Assembly (NCBI RefSeq): GCF_028369135.1
Contig: NZ_JAPWHW010000015.1
Coordinates: forward strand, 1 to 64,000
DNA: 64,000 nucleotides
Source: Roseovarius sp. ZX-A-9
Lineage (GTDB): Bacteria > Pseudomonadota > Alphaproteobacteria > Rhodobacterales > Rhodobacteraceae
Direction of reading: 5' to 3'
The notes beneath the pieces are model-generated. The model was not told the DNA's origin and made no database searches. It was given only the letters and a program-made list of their open reading frames with translations. Below are positions 54,816 to 63,491 of the stretch, piece after piece; positions within the stretch are counted from its first letter, which is position 1; each line of letters starts with the position of its first letter. The position numbers and the translations under genes are program-made.

Positions 54816-55699
54816 TCCGTATCCTTTTCGGCGGCCGCATCTTCGCCCGCGATTTTCAGCGCCATCTGGTACACCTGCCGCCGTTTCAGCCCTGACGCCT
54901 GCGAAACCGTGTCGGCGGCATCGCGCACCGTCATCTGCCGCATCGCATCGCGCAACATGCTGTCTAATTCACCCAAGTTAATATTTTCCGAATGCGCCCG
55001 GTCAATCAGCACCACCATCTCGCCCTTGCGCGGGTTTGCCGCGGCTTCGGCGGCCAGCGCGTCCAGCGTATCGCGCTGGACCTCCTCGAATTTCTTGGTC
55101 AACTCGCGGGCCAGCGCCGCGCGGCGCGTGCCGCCCAGCACGGCTGCGGCGTCGCGCAGCATGGCCGCGACCCGCTTGGGCGATTCGTAGAACACCAGCG
55201 TCGCGGGCACATCCGCCAGCGCGGCGAGTGCGGTTTTTCGCTGAGAGGACGTATTCGGCAGAAACCCCGCGAAGAGGAACCGATCAGTGGGCAAGCCCGA
55301 CAGCGTCAGCGCGGTGATCACCGCCGACGGGCCCGGCGCCGAGATCAGCGGCAGACCCTCGGCAATCGCGGCGCGCGCCAGGTCGAACCCCGGATCGGCC
55401 ACCATCGGAGTGCCGGCCTCGGATGCGTAAACCACTGATTTTCCCGCCTGAAGCGCCTCCATCAGGCGCGGCCGCATCCGCGCGCCGTTATGATCGTGAT
55501 AGGCCAGCAGTGGCCGTTCGCCCAGGGCGATGCCGTGAATATCCATCAGTTTGCGCAGGCTGCGCGTGTCCTCGGCGACGATCACATCGGCGCTGGCCAG
55601 GATATCCAGCGTGCGCAGCGTGATGTCGCGCGCCGTCCCGATCGGCGTCGCCACAAGGTAGAGCCCGGGCTCCAGTTTTCGCTCAACCTGTTTAACCAC
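54812..55699 (-). CDS. rsmI: 16S rRNA (cytidine1402-2'-O)-methyltransferase
   Basis: SAM-dependent methyltransferase of 295 residues that 2'-O-methylates C1402 in the ribosomal P site. Motifs: VATPIGTARDITLRTLDIL (residues ~16-34), VAEDTRSLRKLM, the YASEAGTPMVADPGFDLARA loop and SAPGPSAVITALTLSGLP. It lies upstream of yraN and divergent from the lpoA-like gene across ~86 bases. Confidence 0.95.
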   Translation of the reverse strand: MVKQVERKLEPGLYLVATPIGTARDITLRTLDILASADVIVAEDTRSLRKLMDIHGIALGERPLLAYHDHNGARMRPRLMEALQAGKSVVYASEAGTPMVADPGFDLARAAIAEGLPLISAPGPSAVITALTLSGLPTDRFLFAGFLPNTSSQRKTALAALADVPATLVFYESPKRVAAMLRDAAAVLGGTRRAALARELTKKFEEVQRDTLDALAAEAAANPRKGEMVVLIDRAHSENINLGELDSMLRDAMRQMTVRDAADTVSQASGLKRRQVYQMALKIAGEDAAAEKDTE

Positions 55700-55785
55700 T
55701 AGACCCGCCCCACATGACGTTTATTATCACTCCTGAACTGCGGCGGCCCGCACGGCCTGCCCGTCATCACGGAGTGAGATACCCC

Positions 55786-56970
55786 ATGTTTGCTGTTTTG
55801 CCATCTGCCCGCAAGGTGCTGCACCTGATTGCCCTGATGCTCGGGGGGCTGCTTGTCGCGGCCTGTCAGCCGGTGGCGATGGGGGGAGGCGGCAATAGCG
55901 GCTCGTCGATCGACCCGAATGTACCTGTCACGGTGGCGCTGCTGGTGCCCCATGGCGCGGCCAACGCGCAAGAGGCGGCACTGGCCAAGGATCTGGAAGC
56001 CGCCGCGCGCATGGCGGTGGCCGACCTGCAAGGGGTCAAGATCGATCTGCGCGTCTATGGCACCGCCGGGCAGGCCGGCCAGGCACAGCAGGCGGCACTG
56101 AACGCGGTCAAGGACGGGGCCAAGATCATCGTCGGCCCGCTGCACGCCGAATCGGCCAATGCGGTGGCTGTCGCCGTGGCGGGCAAGGGCGTGAACGTGC
56201 TGGCCTTTTCCAACAATGCCTCCGTCGCGGGCGGCAACCTCTTCGTGCTGGGGCAGACCTTTGACGATACCGCCCGTCGCCTGACGAAATACGCGGTCCG
56301 CCACGGCAAGGGCCGCATCCTGACCGTGCATTCCGGCAACCTCGCCGGCCAGTTGGGCCGCGACGCCATCGCCAAGGCAGCCGCCGCAGCAGGGGCCACG
56401 ATCGTCGGCAACGTGCCTTACGATTTCTCGCAGCAAGGCGTGGTGGCGGCAGTCCCGGTGATCGCGTCCAGCGCGCAGAGCACCGGTGCCGATGCAATTT
56501 TCCTCACCGCCAACACTGCCGGCGCGCTGCCGCTGTTTTCGCAGATGCTGCCGGAAAACGGTCTGTCATCCACCGACATCCAGTATATCGGCCTCACCCG
56601 CTGGGACAAACCGCCCCAGACGCTGGACCTGCCCGGCGTGCAGGGTGGTTGGTTCGCGATGCCCGATCCGCAGAAATCGCAACGATTCGAAACCCGCTTC
56701 CACACTGCCAACGGCAAGTTTCCGCATGCCGTCGCAGGCCTGGCCTATGACGGAATCGCGGCCATCGGCGCGCTGGCCAAACGCGGCAACCGCGATGCGC
56801 TTTCGCGTAGCAGCCTGACCCAGAGCGCCGGTTTTCAGGGCACCGGCGGCGTCTTTCGCCTGCTGCCTGATGGCACCAACCAGCGCGGTCTGGCCGTCGC
56901 CACGATCCGGGACAAGAAACTCGTTATCCTGGATCCGGCACCCCAGAGCTTTGGTGGAGCCGGATTCTGA
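55786..56970 (+). CDS. Penicillin-binding protein activator (LpoA-like lipoprotein)
   Basis: 394-residue lipoprotein. The lipobox is GLLVAACQPV, with Cys27 as the acylated residue after the signal peptide. The rest is a periplasmic-binding-protein-like (LivJ-type) fold: VALLVPHGAANAQEAALAKD, IIVGPLHAESANAVA, then LAYDGIAAIGALAKRG. E. coli LpoA uses this fold to activate the peptidoglycan synthase PBP1A; the E. coli N-terminal helical repeats are absent, so only the C-terminal fold is shared. The ATG at 55786 begins the signal peptide. It is divergent from rsmI, a standard arrangement. Confidence 0.85.
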   Translation: MFAVLPSARKVLHLIALMLGGLLVAACQPVAMGGGGNSGSSIDPNVPVTVALLVPHGAANAQEAALAKDLEAAARMAVADLQGVKIDLRVYGTAGQAGQAQQAALNAVKDGAKIIVGPLHAESANAVAVAVAGKGVNVLAFSNNASVAGGNLFVLGQTFDDTARRLTKYAVRHGKGRILTVHSGNLAGQLGRDAIAKAAAAAGATIVGNVPYDFSQQGVVAAVPVIASSAQSTGADAIFLTANTAGALPLFSQMLPENGLSSTDIQYIGLTRWDKPPQTLDLPGVQGGWFAMPDPQKSQRFETRFHTANGKFPHAVAGLAYDGIAAIGALAKRGNRDALSRSSLTQSAGFQGTGGVFRLLPDGTNQRGLAVATIRDKKLVILDPAPQSFGGAGF

Positions 56971-57029
56971 CTGACGCCGCTGCCAATGAGGCCACCGCCG
57001 CTACAGACGATGGTGCGGCCAGCGCGGGC

Positions 57030-59777
57030 GTGCCTGATACGCCGCAGTTGATCTGCCCTGCGTCGGACATTTTCGACGAGGCCCGCGTTGCCGCGGCGCT
57101 GGCAGAGGGGCCCGACGGCGACGGCCCGGCGTTGCGCAAACACACCGTCATGGTTCTGGCCGAAGAGAAAGAGCGCGGGCGCGCGGCCATTGCCGCCGCC
57201 CTGACCGCTGAACCCTTTGCGGCCCGGCCCGCCATCCACAGCTACACCTGGCTGACCGATTGCATCGTCAAATCGGCCTTTGCACTTGCCACCGGGCGGC
57301 TGCACCCCAACCCGACCCCGACCAACGCCGAGCGGCTGTCGGTGGTCGCCGTCGGCGGCTACGGGCGCGGCGAAATGGCGCCGCGGTCAGATGTCGATCT
57401 GCTGTTTCTCACCCCCTACAAGACCACCGCATGGGCCGAGAGCGTCATCGAATCGATGCTCTACATCCTGTGGGATCTGCGCTTGGACGTGGGCCACGCC
57501 AGCCGGACGATCCCCGATTGCCTGCGCCGCGCCGAGGAAGATTTCACCATCCGCACCGGCCTGCTCGAAAACCGCTGGCTGACCGGCGACGCGCAGCTTG
57601 CAGAGGATCTGAACCAGCGGCTGTGGAACGAGGTGTTCAAGGATACCGAACGCGCCTTTACCGAGGCCAAGCTGGAAGAGCGCGACCTGCGCCACGAGAA
57701 ACAGGGCGGCCAGCGTTACATGGTCGAACCCAACGTCAAGGAAGGCAAAGGCGGGCTGCGCGACCTGCAATCGCTCTTCTGGATCGCCAAATATCTCTAC
57801 CATGTCTCCGACGCCGCCGATCTGGTGGCCAACGGCATGTTCACCGAAGAAGAATTCAAGACATTCAGTGAGGCCGAGAATTTCCTCTGGGCGGTGCGCT
57901 GCCAGCTGCACCTGATCACCAAGCGGCCGAATGATCAGCTCACCTTTGATCTGCAGGTCGAGGTGGCCGAGCGGATGGGCTATTCCGACCGCGCCGGGCG
58001 GCGCGGGGTCGAGCATTTCATGCAACATTATTTCCGCCACGCCACCGCGGTGGGCGATCTCACCCGCATCTTCCTGACCAAGCTGGAGGCGGCGCATGTC
58101 AAGTCAGAGCCGCTGCTGCAACGCCTGTTCCGGCGCAAACGCGCGCTGAAGGACGGCTATATCGAGGTCCACGGGCGTCTGGCGATCAAGGACGAGGCGG
58201 CGTTTCTCTCTGATCCGCTGAACCTTCTGCACGTGTTCGAAGAGGGGCTGCGCACCGGCCTGCTGATCCACCCCGACGCGATGCGCCTTGTCACCGCCAA
58301 TCTGGACCGGATCGACGACAGCGTGCGGGCCGACCCGGCAGCGCAAAAGCTGTTCCTGGGCCTGCTGCTGAAACACGGCAACCCCGAACGCGCGCTGCGG
58401 CGCATGAACGAACTGGGCGTGCTCAGCGCCTTCATCCCCGAATTCGAGCCGATCGTCGCGATGATGCAGTTCAACATGTATCACAGCTATACGGTGGACG
58501 AGCATACCATCCAGTGCATCAGCCATCTCAGCCGGATCGAGCGCGGCAAGCTGATCGAGGAATTGCCGGTTGTCTCCTCTATCCTGAAAGAGGGCGTCAA
58601 TCGCCGGGTGCTCTACGTGGCGCTGCTGCTGCATGACATCGGCAAGGGACGGGACGAGGACCATTCGATCCTGGGTGCGCAGATCGTGCGCCGCGTCGCC
58701 CCCCGGCTGGGCCTGAAACCCAAGGAAGTCGACACCGTCGAGTGGCTGGTGCGCTACCACCTGCTGATGTCCGACATGGCGCAGAAACGCGACATCGCCG
58801 ACCCCCGCACCGTGCGCGATTTCGCAAAGGCGGTGCAGACCAAGCAGCGGCTCGACCTGCTCTGCGCCTTGACGGTCTGCGACATCCGCGGCGTGGGCCC
58901 GGGCACCTGGAACAACTGGAAGGCATCGCTGATCCGCGCGCTCTACCGCCAGACCCTGCGCGCCATGGAAGGCGGGCTGGAGGATCTCAACCGCGAACAG
59001 CGCGGCTCGGACGCCAAGCGCAACCTGCGCGCCGCGCTCAAGGGCTGGGACGCCAAGGCGCTCAAGGCCGAAACCTCGCGGCACTACCCGCCCTACTGGC
59101 AGGGCCTGCACGTCACCGCGCATGTGGTCTTTGCCACCCTGCTGCGCGATCTCGACGCCGACCAGATCGGCATCGACCTGCACCCCGACGACGACCGCGA
59201 CGCCACCCGCGCCTGCTTTGCCATGGCCGACCACCCCGGCATGTTCTCGCGGCTGGCGGGGGCGCTGGCGCTGGTGGGGGCCAACGTAGTGGACGCGCGC
59301 ACCTATACGTCAAAGGACGGCTTTGCCACCGCCGCCTTCTGGATACAGGACGCCGACGGCCACCCGTTCGAAACCGCCCGCCTGCCGCGCCTGCGCCAGA
59401 CCATCCTCAAGACCCTCAAGGGCGAGGTCGTGGCCCGCGACGCGATCAAGTCGCGCGACAAGATCAAGAAACGCGAACGCGCCTTCCGGGTACCCACCCA
59501 TATCACCTTCGACAACGAAGGGTCCGAGATCTACACGATCATCGAGGTCGATACCCGCGACCGCCCCGCGCTGCTGTTCGACCTGACGCGCACCCTGGCG
59601 GCGGCCAATGTCTATATCGCCAGCGCCGTGATCGCGACCTATGGCGAGCAGGTGGTGGACACCTTCTATGTCAAGGACATGTTCGGCCTGAAATTCTACT
59701 CCGAGGCCAAACGCGCCGCCCTCGACCGCAAACTGCGCGCCGCGATCGCCGAAGGCGCTGAACGCGCGATTACCTGA
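57030..59777 (+). CDS. glnD: Protein-PII uridylyltransferase/uridylyl-removing enzyme
   Basis: Nitrogen sensor that uridylylates PII when glutamine is low and removes UMP when it is high. 915 residues. The nucleotidyltransferase core is GGYGRGEMAPRSDVDLLFL (residues ~110-128), the HD domain has LLLHDIGKGRDEDHS near ~534, and two ACT domains lie at the end (FSRLAGALALVGANVVDART and IYTIIEVDTRDRPALLFDLT). The first in-frame start is the GTG at 57030; the frame is open further up without a better start. It is separated from the lpoA-like gene by about 60 bases and ends before the palindromic element. Confidence 0.94.
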   Translation: MPDTPQLICPASDIFDEARVAAALAEGPDGDGPALRKHTVMVLAEEKERGRAAIAAALTAEPFAARPAIHSYTWLTDCIVKSAFALATGRLHPNPTPTNAERLSVVAVGGYGRGEMAPRSDVDLLFLTPYKTTAWAESVIESMLYILWDLRLDVGHASRTIPDCLRRAEEDFTIRTGLLENRWLTGDAQLAEDLNQRLWNEVFKDTERAFTEAKLEERDLRHEKQGGQRYMVEPNVKEGKGGLRDLQSLFWIAKYLYHVSDAADLVANGMFTEEEFKTFSEAENFLWAVRCQLHLITKRPNDQLTFDLQVEVAERMGYSDRAGRRGVEHFMQHYFRHATAVGDLTRIFLTKLEAAHVKSEPLLQRLFRRKRALKDGYIEVHGRLAIKDEAAFLSDPLNLLHVFEEGLRTGLLIHPDAMRLVTANLDRIDDSVRADPAAQKLFLGLLLKHGNPERALRRMNELGVLSAFIPEFEPIVAMMQFNMYHSYTVDEHTIQCISHLSRIERGKLIEELPVVSSILKEGVNRRVLYVALLLHDIGKGRDEDHSILGAQIVRRVAPRLGLKPKEVDTVEWLVRYHLLMSDMAQKRDIADPRTVRDFAKAVQTKQRLDLLCALTVCDIRGVGPGTWNNWKASLIRALYRQTLRAMEGGLEDLNREQRGSDAKRNLRAALKGWDAKALKAETSRHYPPYWQGLHVTAHVVFATLLRDLDADQIGIDLHPDDDRDATRACFAMADHPGMFSRLAGALALVGANVVDARTYTSKDGFATAAFWIQDADGHPFETARLPRLRQTILKTLKGEVVARDAIKSRDKIKKRERAFRVPTHITFDNEGSEIYTIIEVDTRDRPALLFDLTRTLAAANVYIASAVIATYGEQVVDTFYVKDMFGLKFYSEAKRAALDRKLRAAIAEGAERAIT

Positions 59778-59803
59778 GGGGGCGGATCGCCACCACCGCC
59801 CAT

Positions 59804-59966
59804 GCCGGGCAGCGCCCGCCCGCGGGTGGGCGCCGCCCCGCTTGAATGGGCCACTTTATCGCCCGGCCACATCCCACGACGATTGAAGGAGCCAACGCTG
59901 CCAAAGCGCCCGTCCGTCGTGCTGTAAGCACGCCTCCGGCGTGGGGGCGGTCGGGCGCTGCCCGGC
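59804..59966. repeat. 15-bp inverted repeat enclosing ~133 bases
   Basis: GCCGGGCAGCGCCCG at 59804-59818 is the exact reverse complement of CGGGCGCTGCCCGGC at 59952-59966. The left arm overlaps a second hairpin at 59812-59833 whose arms are GCGCCC and GGGCGC (inner CCCGCGGG, one G.T pair). Could fold as one large stem loop. Confidence 0.7.
59905..59959. repeat. Clover-like palindromic element (outer and inner stems)
   Basis: AGCGCCCGTCCG (59905-59916) pairs with CGGTCGGGCGCT (59948-59959), one mismatch in 12. Inside are CGTGCT-GTA-AGCACG (59918-59932) and ACGCC-TCC-GGCGT (59930-59942), which share three bases and so are alternatives. It resembles REP-type intergenic elements by its layout. 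Confidence 0.6.
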
Positions 59967-59983
59967 GGCGCGCAAAGCGCGCC
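59967..59983. repeat. Perfect 7-bp hairpin with AAA loop
   Basis: GGCGCGC-AAA-GCGCGCC directly follows the inverted repeat at 59952-59966. It closes the palindromic block. A terminator role is weak because only TT follows. Confidence 0.6.
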
Positions 59984-60177
59984 TTGATTCCGGGCTGGGG
60001 GGCTGTTGCCGGGTTTCAAATTATTTGCCAGCCACGACTGCTGTTGTGTTGTTATGAGTGAACTGAAACTTCCATGTTCACGTAGACGATCCATTCAATT
60101 TATCAGTTTTCGCGTTACTTGTAACGGTCATTGGATGGAGTTATTTATGGAAGTGGTTAGCGCTAGTGGGATATGGC

Positions 60178-61161
60178 ATGTATAATTTTCAGTTATCAGA
60201 GGGTTATATTGGTGGGGCAATTGTTGAGATTGACACAGTGCGTTATGAGGAATTGCTGCACGCGAATGCGGTCATAAAGCCTATTTGGGATTTAGAGGAT
60301 ACCTTCTCGCTTCTCGCTAATTCATTTATAGAACTTGAAGAGTACTTTCTTAGCCTCGGTATATCCTATTTCTACCAGAAAGATATGCAGCGTGACATGA
60401 ATCATTTCTTTGATGACGTCCGCCAAGGTGCGAACCTTAAGCTAATTTCGGCGCTTACGGCTTCAAGAGTGTACGAAGAGCAGCTACATCGGAAAACCTC
60501 TTTGTTGTCAAAATTGACAGAAACAAAAATCGACCTTTGTCCCAGCTTCTCGTCTGCATTTGATGAAAGTATTGAGTATCGCGTTATGTACGCACTTCGA
60601 AACCATGCACAACATCGTCAGTTGCCGTTAACCAATATCATCTTTAGCAGCTCAAACCTTTCTGAAACAGGTGACATGCGCGATGGGGCTGCATCCCGCC
60701 ACCGTATCACGATAGATCCCAAAATTTCAGTCACTGAATTTTGTAATTCGGACAAAATAAAATCCTCGACTCGAGAGGAAGTTCGGGATTTAGGTTATCA
60801 ATACCTTGACCTAAAATTTTTCATGCGAGGCTTTCTTTCATGCCTTGCTGTTTGTCATGAGGATTTTCGAAAAGCGACTGAACCTTTCGTGGAAATCTAT
60901 TTAACCGCATTGAAGGAAGCGCGCGATGAACTCTGGAAATTAAAGGGTGACGAACCGAAGCACATCTGTATTTTTAAGCGATACGAAGGTAGAGTGGTTG
61001 AAAAACACTACATTGACTATACAGAAAGATCGCGTCTCCGAGACCTCCGTGGGTTCTGGACTGGGCTTCAGTCGGTTCAGCGAGGCTACGTTTCATCTGA
61101 AGTCAAGCTATCAAAAGATACATATCCCGAACAGCACGAGAAAGTCTGGATCGCAAAATGA
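60178..61161 (+). CDS. AT-rich protein with HEPN-type RNxxxH motif, function unknown
   Basis: A 327-residue protein not recognised from a named family. The gene is markedly AT-rich compared with all neighbours, with different codon use, which points to recent transfer. Residues ~141-146 read RNHAQH within YRVMYALRNHAQHRQLPL; an R-N-x-x-x-H motif in a helix is the active-site signature of HEPN-domain RNases, common in toxins and defence proteins. The protein is helical, without membrane segments or signal peptide. The ATG at 60178 has GGGA six bases upstream and is preferred over a GTG at 60166. No partner gene is coupled to it; an orphan antitoxin lies convergently 129 bases downstream. HEPN assignment rests on one motif and needs a structure or profile check. 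Confidence 0.75.
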   Translation: MYNFQLSEGYIGGAIVEIDTVRYEELLHANAVIKPIWDLEDTFSLLANSFIELEEYFLSLGISYFYQKDMQRDMNHFFDDVRQGANLKLISALTASRVYEEQLHRKTSLLSKLTETKIDLCPSFSSAFDESIEYRVMYALRNHAQHRQLPLTNIIFSSSNLSETGDMRDGAASRHRITIDPKISVTEFCNSDKIKSSTREEVRDLGYQYLDLKFFMRGFLSCLAVCHEDFRKATEPFVEIYLTALKEARDELWKLKGDEPKHICIFKRYEGRVVEKHYIDYTERSRLRDLRGFWTGLQSVQRGYVSSEVKLSKDTYPEQHEKVWIAK

Positions 61162-61290
61162 AAATAATTATCTAATCGTGAATTCGGAACGTTTTTTTCT
61201 AAAGGCGTAGCCCTAGCAGTGATTGCCAAAAGCTGTAGAGTAACGAAGCGAGATTTGAGCCACCTAAAAGAATGTTTATCTTCCCCCCCA

Positions 61291-61596
61291 TCACCGCCCC
61301 GCCGCAAACTCCGCGCGCCTCCTGGCTTCGGCCTCTTCCAGCAACGCCATGCGCAGGCGGCGGTCCTCGTTCAGGCGTTGCAGCATCTTCCACTCGGCAT
61401 AGTCCTCTCGGGTATTGGCCACGCGCCATAGCGCGCGGGCCTCGTGGGCGGGGACCAGCCCGGCCATGGGGCGGCCCCGGCGGGTCACGATCAGCCGCGA
61501 GCCCTGCATCCGCACCTGGTCGAGGTAGTCGCGCAGGTAGCTGCGGAAATGGTCGGTGCTCACCTCGGGCACCGGGGTGGTGTCGATCTGGCTCAT
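61291..61596 (-). CDS. Type II antitoxin, Phd/YefM family, without adjacent toxin
   Basis: 101-residue protein with the Phd/YefM DNA-binding N-terminus: VSTDHFRSYLRDYLDQVRM, then LIVTRRGRPMAGLVPAHEA. The C-terminal half is a charged helix (NEDRRLRMALLEEAEARRRA), the usual toxin-binding tail. No Doc, RelE or YoeB-type toxin gene follows; the space downstream (61162-61290) and the upstream 315 bases hold none. It is G+C-rich like the host, unlike the AT-rich gene facing it. It may be a solitary antitoxin, a transcription factor, or may neutralise a toxin encoded elsewhere. Confidence 0.85.
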   Translation of the reverse strand: MSQIDTTPVPEVSTDHFRSYLRDYLDQVRMQGSRLIVTRRGRPMAGLVPAHEARALWRVANTREDYAEWKMLQRLNEDRRLRMALLEEAEARRRAEFAAGR

Positions 61597-61911
61597 GGCG
61601 CGGCTCTCTGCTCTGGCCCGGTTTGCGTCTGCGCCATCCTGCGCCGCAAATCTTGTCAGCCGCTTAACCCGCCGCGCGTTGCCCCATGCGGTCTGTGCGG
61701 CGCTCTCGTACGGTTTCCCCGTCCGAACCGGACAGATCCGCGCGCCGCCCCGTCCCGATGCGGCGAAAACCTGCAAACCGCTATGCTTTTGTGGCCTCTC
61801 GTGCGGCCCACCCGTGCGGTTCGGACGGGGTTTTCGTACCGATGGGCCTTTTCGCCGGGGCTTGTGTCCTCTAATCGGGGGGGGATCGATCCCTTGGCCA
61901 GAGGTCCGCCC
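61597..61911. other. Intergenic region upstream of murJ and of the antitoxin
   Basis: 315 bases between two divergent starts. It contains the long inverted repeat at 61708-61839 and an eight-G run (61877-61884) just before the AGAGG ribosome-binding site of murJ. No gene or RNA family was recognised. Confidence 0.6.
61708..61839. repeat. Long inverted repeat (GTACG + 14 bp arms)
   Basis: Left arm GTACG (61708-61712), four mismatched bases, CCCCGTCCGAACCG (61717-61730). Right arm CGGTTCGGACGGGG (61817-61830), four bases, CGTAC (61835-61839). Both segments match perfectly with equal spacing; the loop is 86 bases. It lies upstream of murJ and of the antitoxin. Confidence 0.7.
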
Positions 61912-63453
61912 ATGAAACCCCCACGCCTTCTTGCCGGTGTGTTGACCGTCGGCGTCTGGACCCTGCTCAGCCGCGTGCTGGGCTTTGTCCGCGACGTTCT
62001 GATCGCGGGGTTTCTTGGCCCCGGCCCATTGATGGATGCCTTTGTCGCGGCGTTCCGCCTGCCCAACCTGTTCCGCCGCTTCTTTGCCGAGGGCGCGTTC
62101 AACGCGGCCTTCGTGCCGATGTTCTCCAAACGGCTCGAAGCGGAAGAGAACGCAGACGGGTTCGCCAGCCTCGCGATGAGCGGTCTGGCCCTTGTTTTGC
62201 TGGCTCTGACGGGCTTGGCGATGGTGTTCATGCCGGCGCTGGTCTGGGCCACCGCCGAGGGGTTTTCCGGCGACGCACGCTTTGATCTGACGGTCGAGTT
62301 TGGCCGCGTCGTGTTTCCCTACATTCTGTTCATTTCGCTGGCCGCGCTGCTGTCCGGCGTGCTGAACGCGACCGGGCGTTTCACCGCCGCCGCCGCCGCT
62401 CCGGTGATGCTGAACGTGATGCTCTGCACCGCGATGGGCTACGCGGTGATGACCGGCGGGCAGGTGGTGCAGGCGCTGGTCTGGACGATCCCTTTTGCCG
62501 GAGTTGTACAACTCGCGCTGGTCTGGGTCGCCGCCCACCGCGCCGGTCGCAACATCCGCCTCGTCCGCCCGCGCTGGACGCCCGAGATGCGCCAGCTCGT
62601 GCGCATCGCCGTTCCGGCGGCTTTGGCAGGGGGCGTCATGCAGATAAATCTGCTTGTTGGTCAACAGGTTGCCAGTAATTTCGAGAACGCGGTCAGCTGG
62701 CTTTACGCCGCCGACCGGCTCTATCAACTGCCGCTGGGCGTGGTCGGAATCGCCGTCGGCATCGTCCTGCTCCCGGACCTGTCCCGCCGCCTGCGCGCCC
62801 GCGACGACCTCGGCGCCCGCGAAGCCCTGAGCCGCGCCGGAGAAATTTCACTGGCCCTGACCATCCCCGCCGCCGTGGCGTTGGTGGTCATTCCCATTCC
62901 GCTGATCACCGTCCTGTTCGAGCGCGGCGCATTCGGCACCGACGACACTGCCGCCACGGCGCTGGCGGTGGCAATATACGGGCTGGGCCTGCCCGCCTTC
63001 GTGTTGCAGAAAGTGCTGCAACCGCTTTATTTTGCACGCGAAGATACCCGGCGTCCGTTTCACTACGCGGTGGTCGCGATGGTGGTGAACGTCGTCATTG
63101 CCATCGGGCTTGCGCCGTTCATCGGCTGGATCGCCGCGGCCATCGCCACCACCGTCGCGGGCTGGGCGATGGTCTGGCTGCTGTTGCGTGGAACCAGACC
63201 TTTTGGCGATGTCGCACGGTTCGACGCGCGGTTTCGCCGCCGTCTCTGGCGGATCACCCTCGCGGCGCTGCTGATGGGGGCGGTGCTCTGGGCAGGTGTG
63301 CTGCTGATCGGGCCGTTTCTTGGCCTGAGCGGCTGGCGCTGGCTGGCGCTGTTGGTGCTGATCCTTCTCGGCGCGCTCACCTACGGGCTGTTCGGGCGGC
63401 TCTTTGGGGCCTTTGACAAACGGGCGCTGCGCAGCGCATTCCGGCGGGGCTGA
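61912..63453 (+). CDS. murJ: Lipid II flippase MurJ
   Basis: Inner-membrane MOP-superfamily transporter that flips lipid II for peptidoglycan synthesis. 513 residues with about 14 hydrophobic segments. The N-terminal LLSRVLGFVRDVLIAGFLG and DAFVAAFRLPNLFRRFFAEG motifs (essential Arg positions) and VGIAVGIVLLPDLSRR are typical. The ATG at 61912 is chosen: AGAGG at 61900-61904 precedes it and the first helix begins there. The open frame upstream overlaps the antitoxin gene and is ignored. It is followed at a distance of 38 bases by the convergent rhomboid gene. Confidence 0.94.
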   Translation: MKPPRLLAGVLTVGVWTLLSRVLGFVRDVLIAGFLGPGPLMDAFVAAFRLPNLFRRFFAEGAFNAAFVPMFSKRLEAEENADGFASLAMSGLALVLLALTGLAMVFMPALVWATAEGFSGDARFDLTVEFGRVVFPYILFISLAALLSGVLNATGRFTAAAAAPVMLNVMLCTAMGYAVMTGGQVVQALVWTIPFAGVVQLALVWVAAHRAGRNIRLVRPRWTPEMRQLVRIAVPAALAGGVMQINLLVGQQVASNFENAVSWLYAADRLYQLPLGVVGIAVGIVLLPDLSRRLRARDDLGAREALSRAGEISLALTIPAAVALVVIPIPLITVLFERGAFGTDDTAATALAVAIYGLGLPAFVLQKVLQPLYFAREDTRRPFHYAVVAMVVNVVIAIGLAPFIGWIAAAIATTVAGWAMVWLLLRGTRPFGDVARFDARFRRRLWRITLAALLMGAVLWAGVLLIGPFLGLSGWRWLALLVLILLGALTYGLFGRLFGAFDKRALRSAFRRG

Positions 63454-63491
63454 TCTGCGGCTCTCGGGACCTTCGCGGGCCGTCTTTCGCC

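Larger units (their letters stand above)
59778..60177. other. Intergenic region with palindromic element and a G+C drop
   Basis: 400 bases between glnD and the next gene. The first half (to ~59985) is very G+C-rich and packed with hairpins (see repeat entries); the second half, from about 60010, turns AT-rich and stays so through the next gene. An imperfect dyad, GTTAC-TT-GTAAC, is at 60114-60125. No T-run follows any hairpin, so none is a clear terminator. A 16-codon ORF (60135-60185) is judged meaningless. Confidence 0.6.

Noticed and set aside
60135..60185. 16-codon ORF (MELFMEVVSASGIWHV) overlapping the HEPN-type gene start
   Set aside because: No good ribosome-binding site, and the main gene has its own GGGA; a frameshifted N-terminus could not be excluded but has no support.
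60947..61210. 87-residue ORF in another frame at the end of the AT-rich gene
   Set aside because: Overlaps the 3' half of the larger gene and has no recognisable sequence.
61877..61884. Run of eight G before the murJ ribosome-binding site
   Set aside because: It is not in a coding region or between promoter boxes that I can define, so a phase-variable role has no support.
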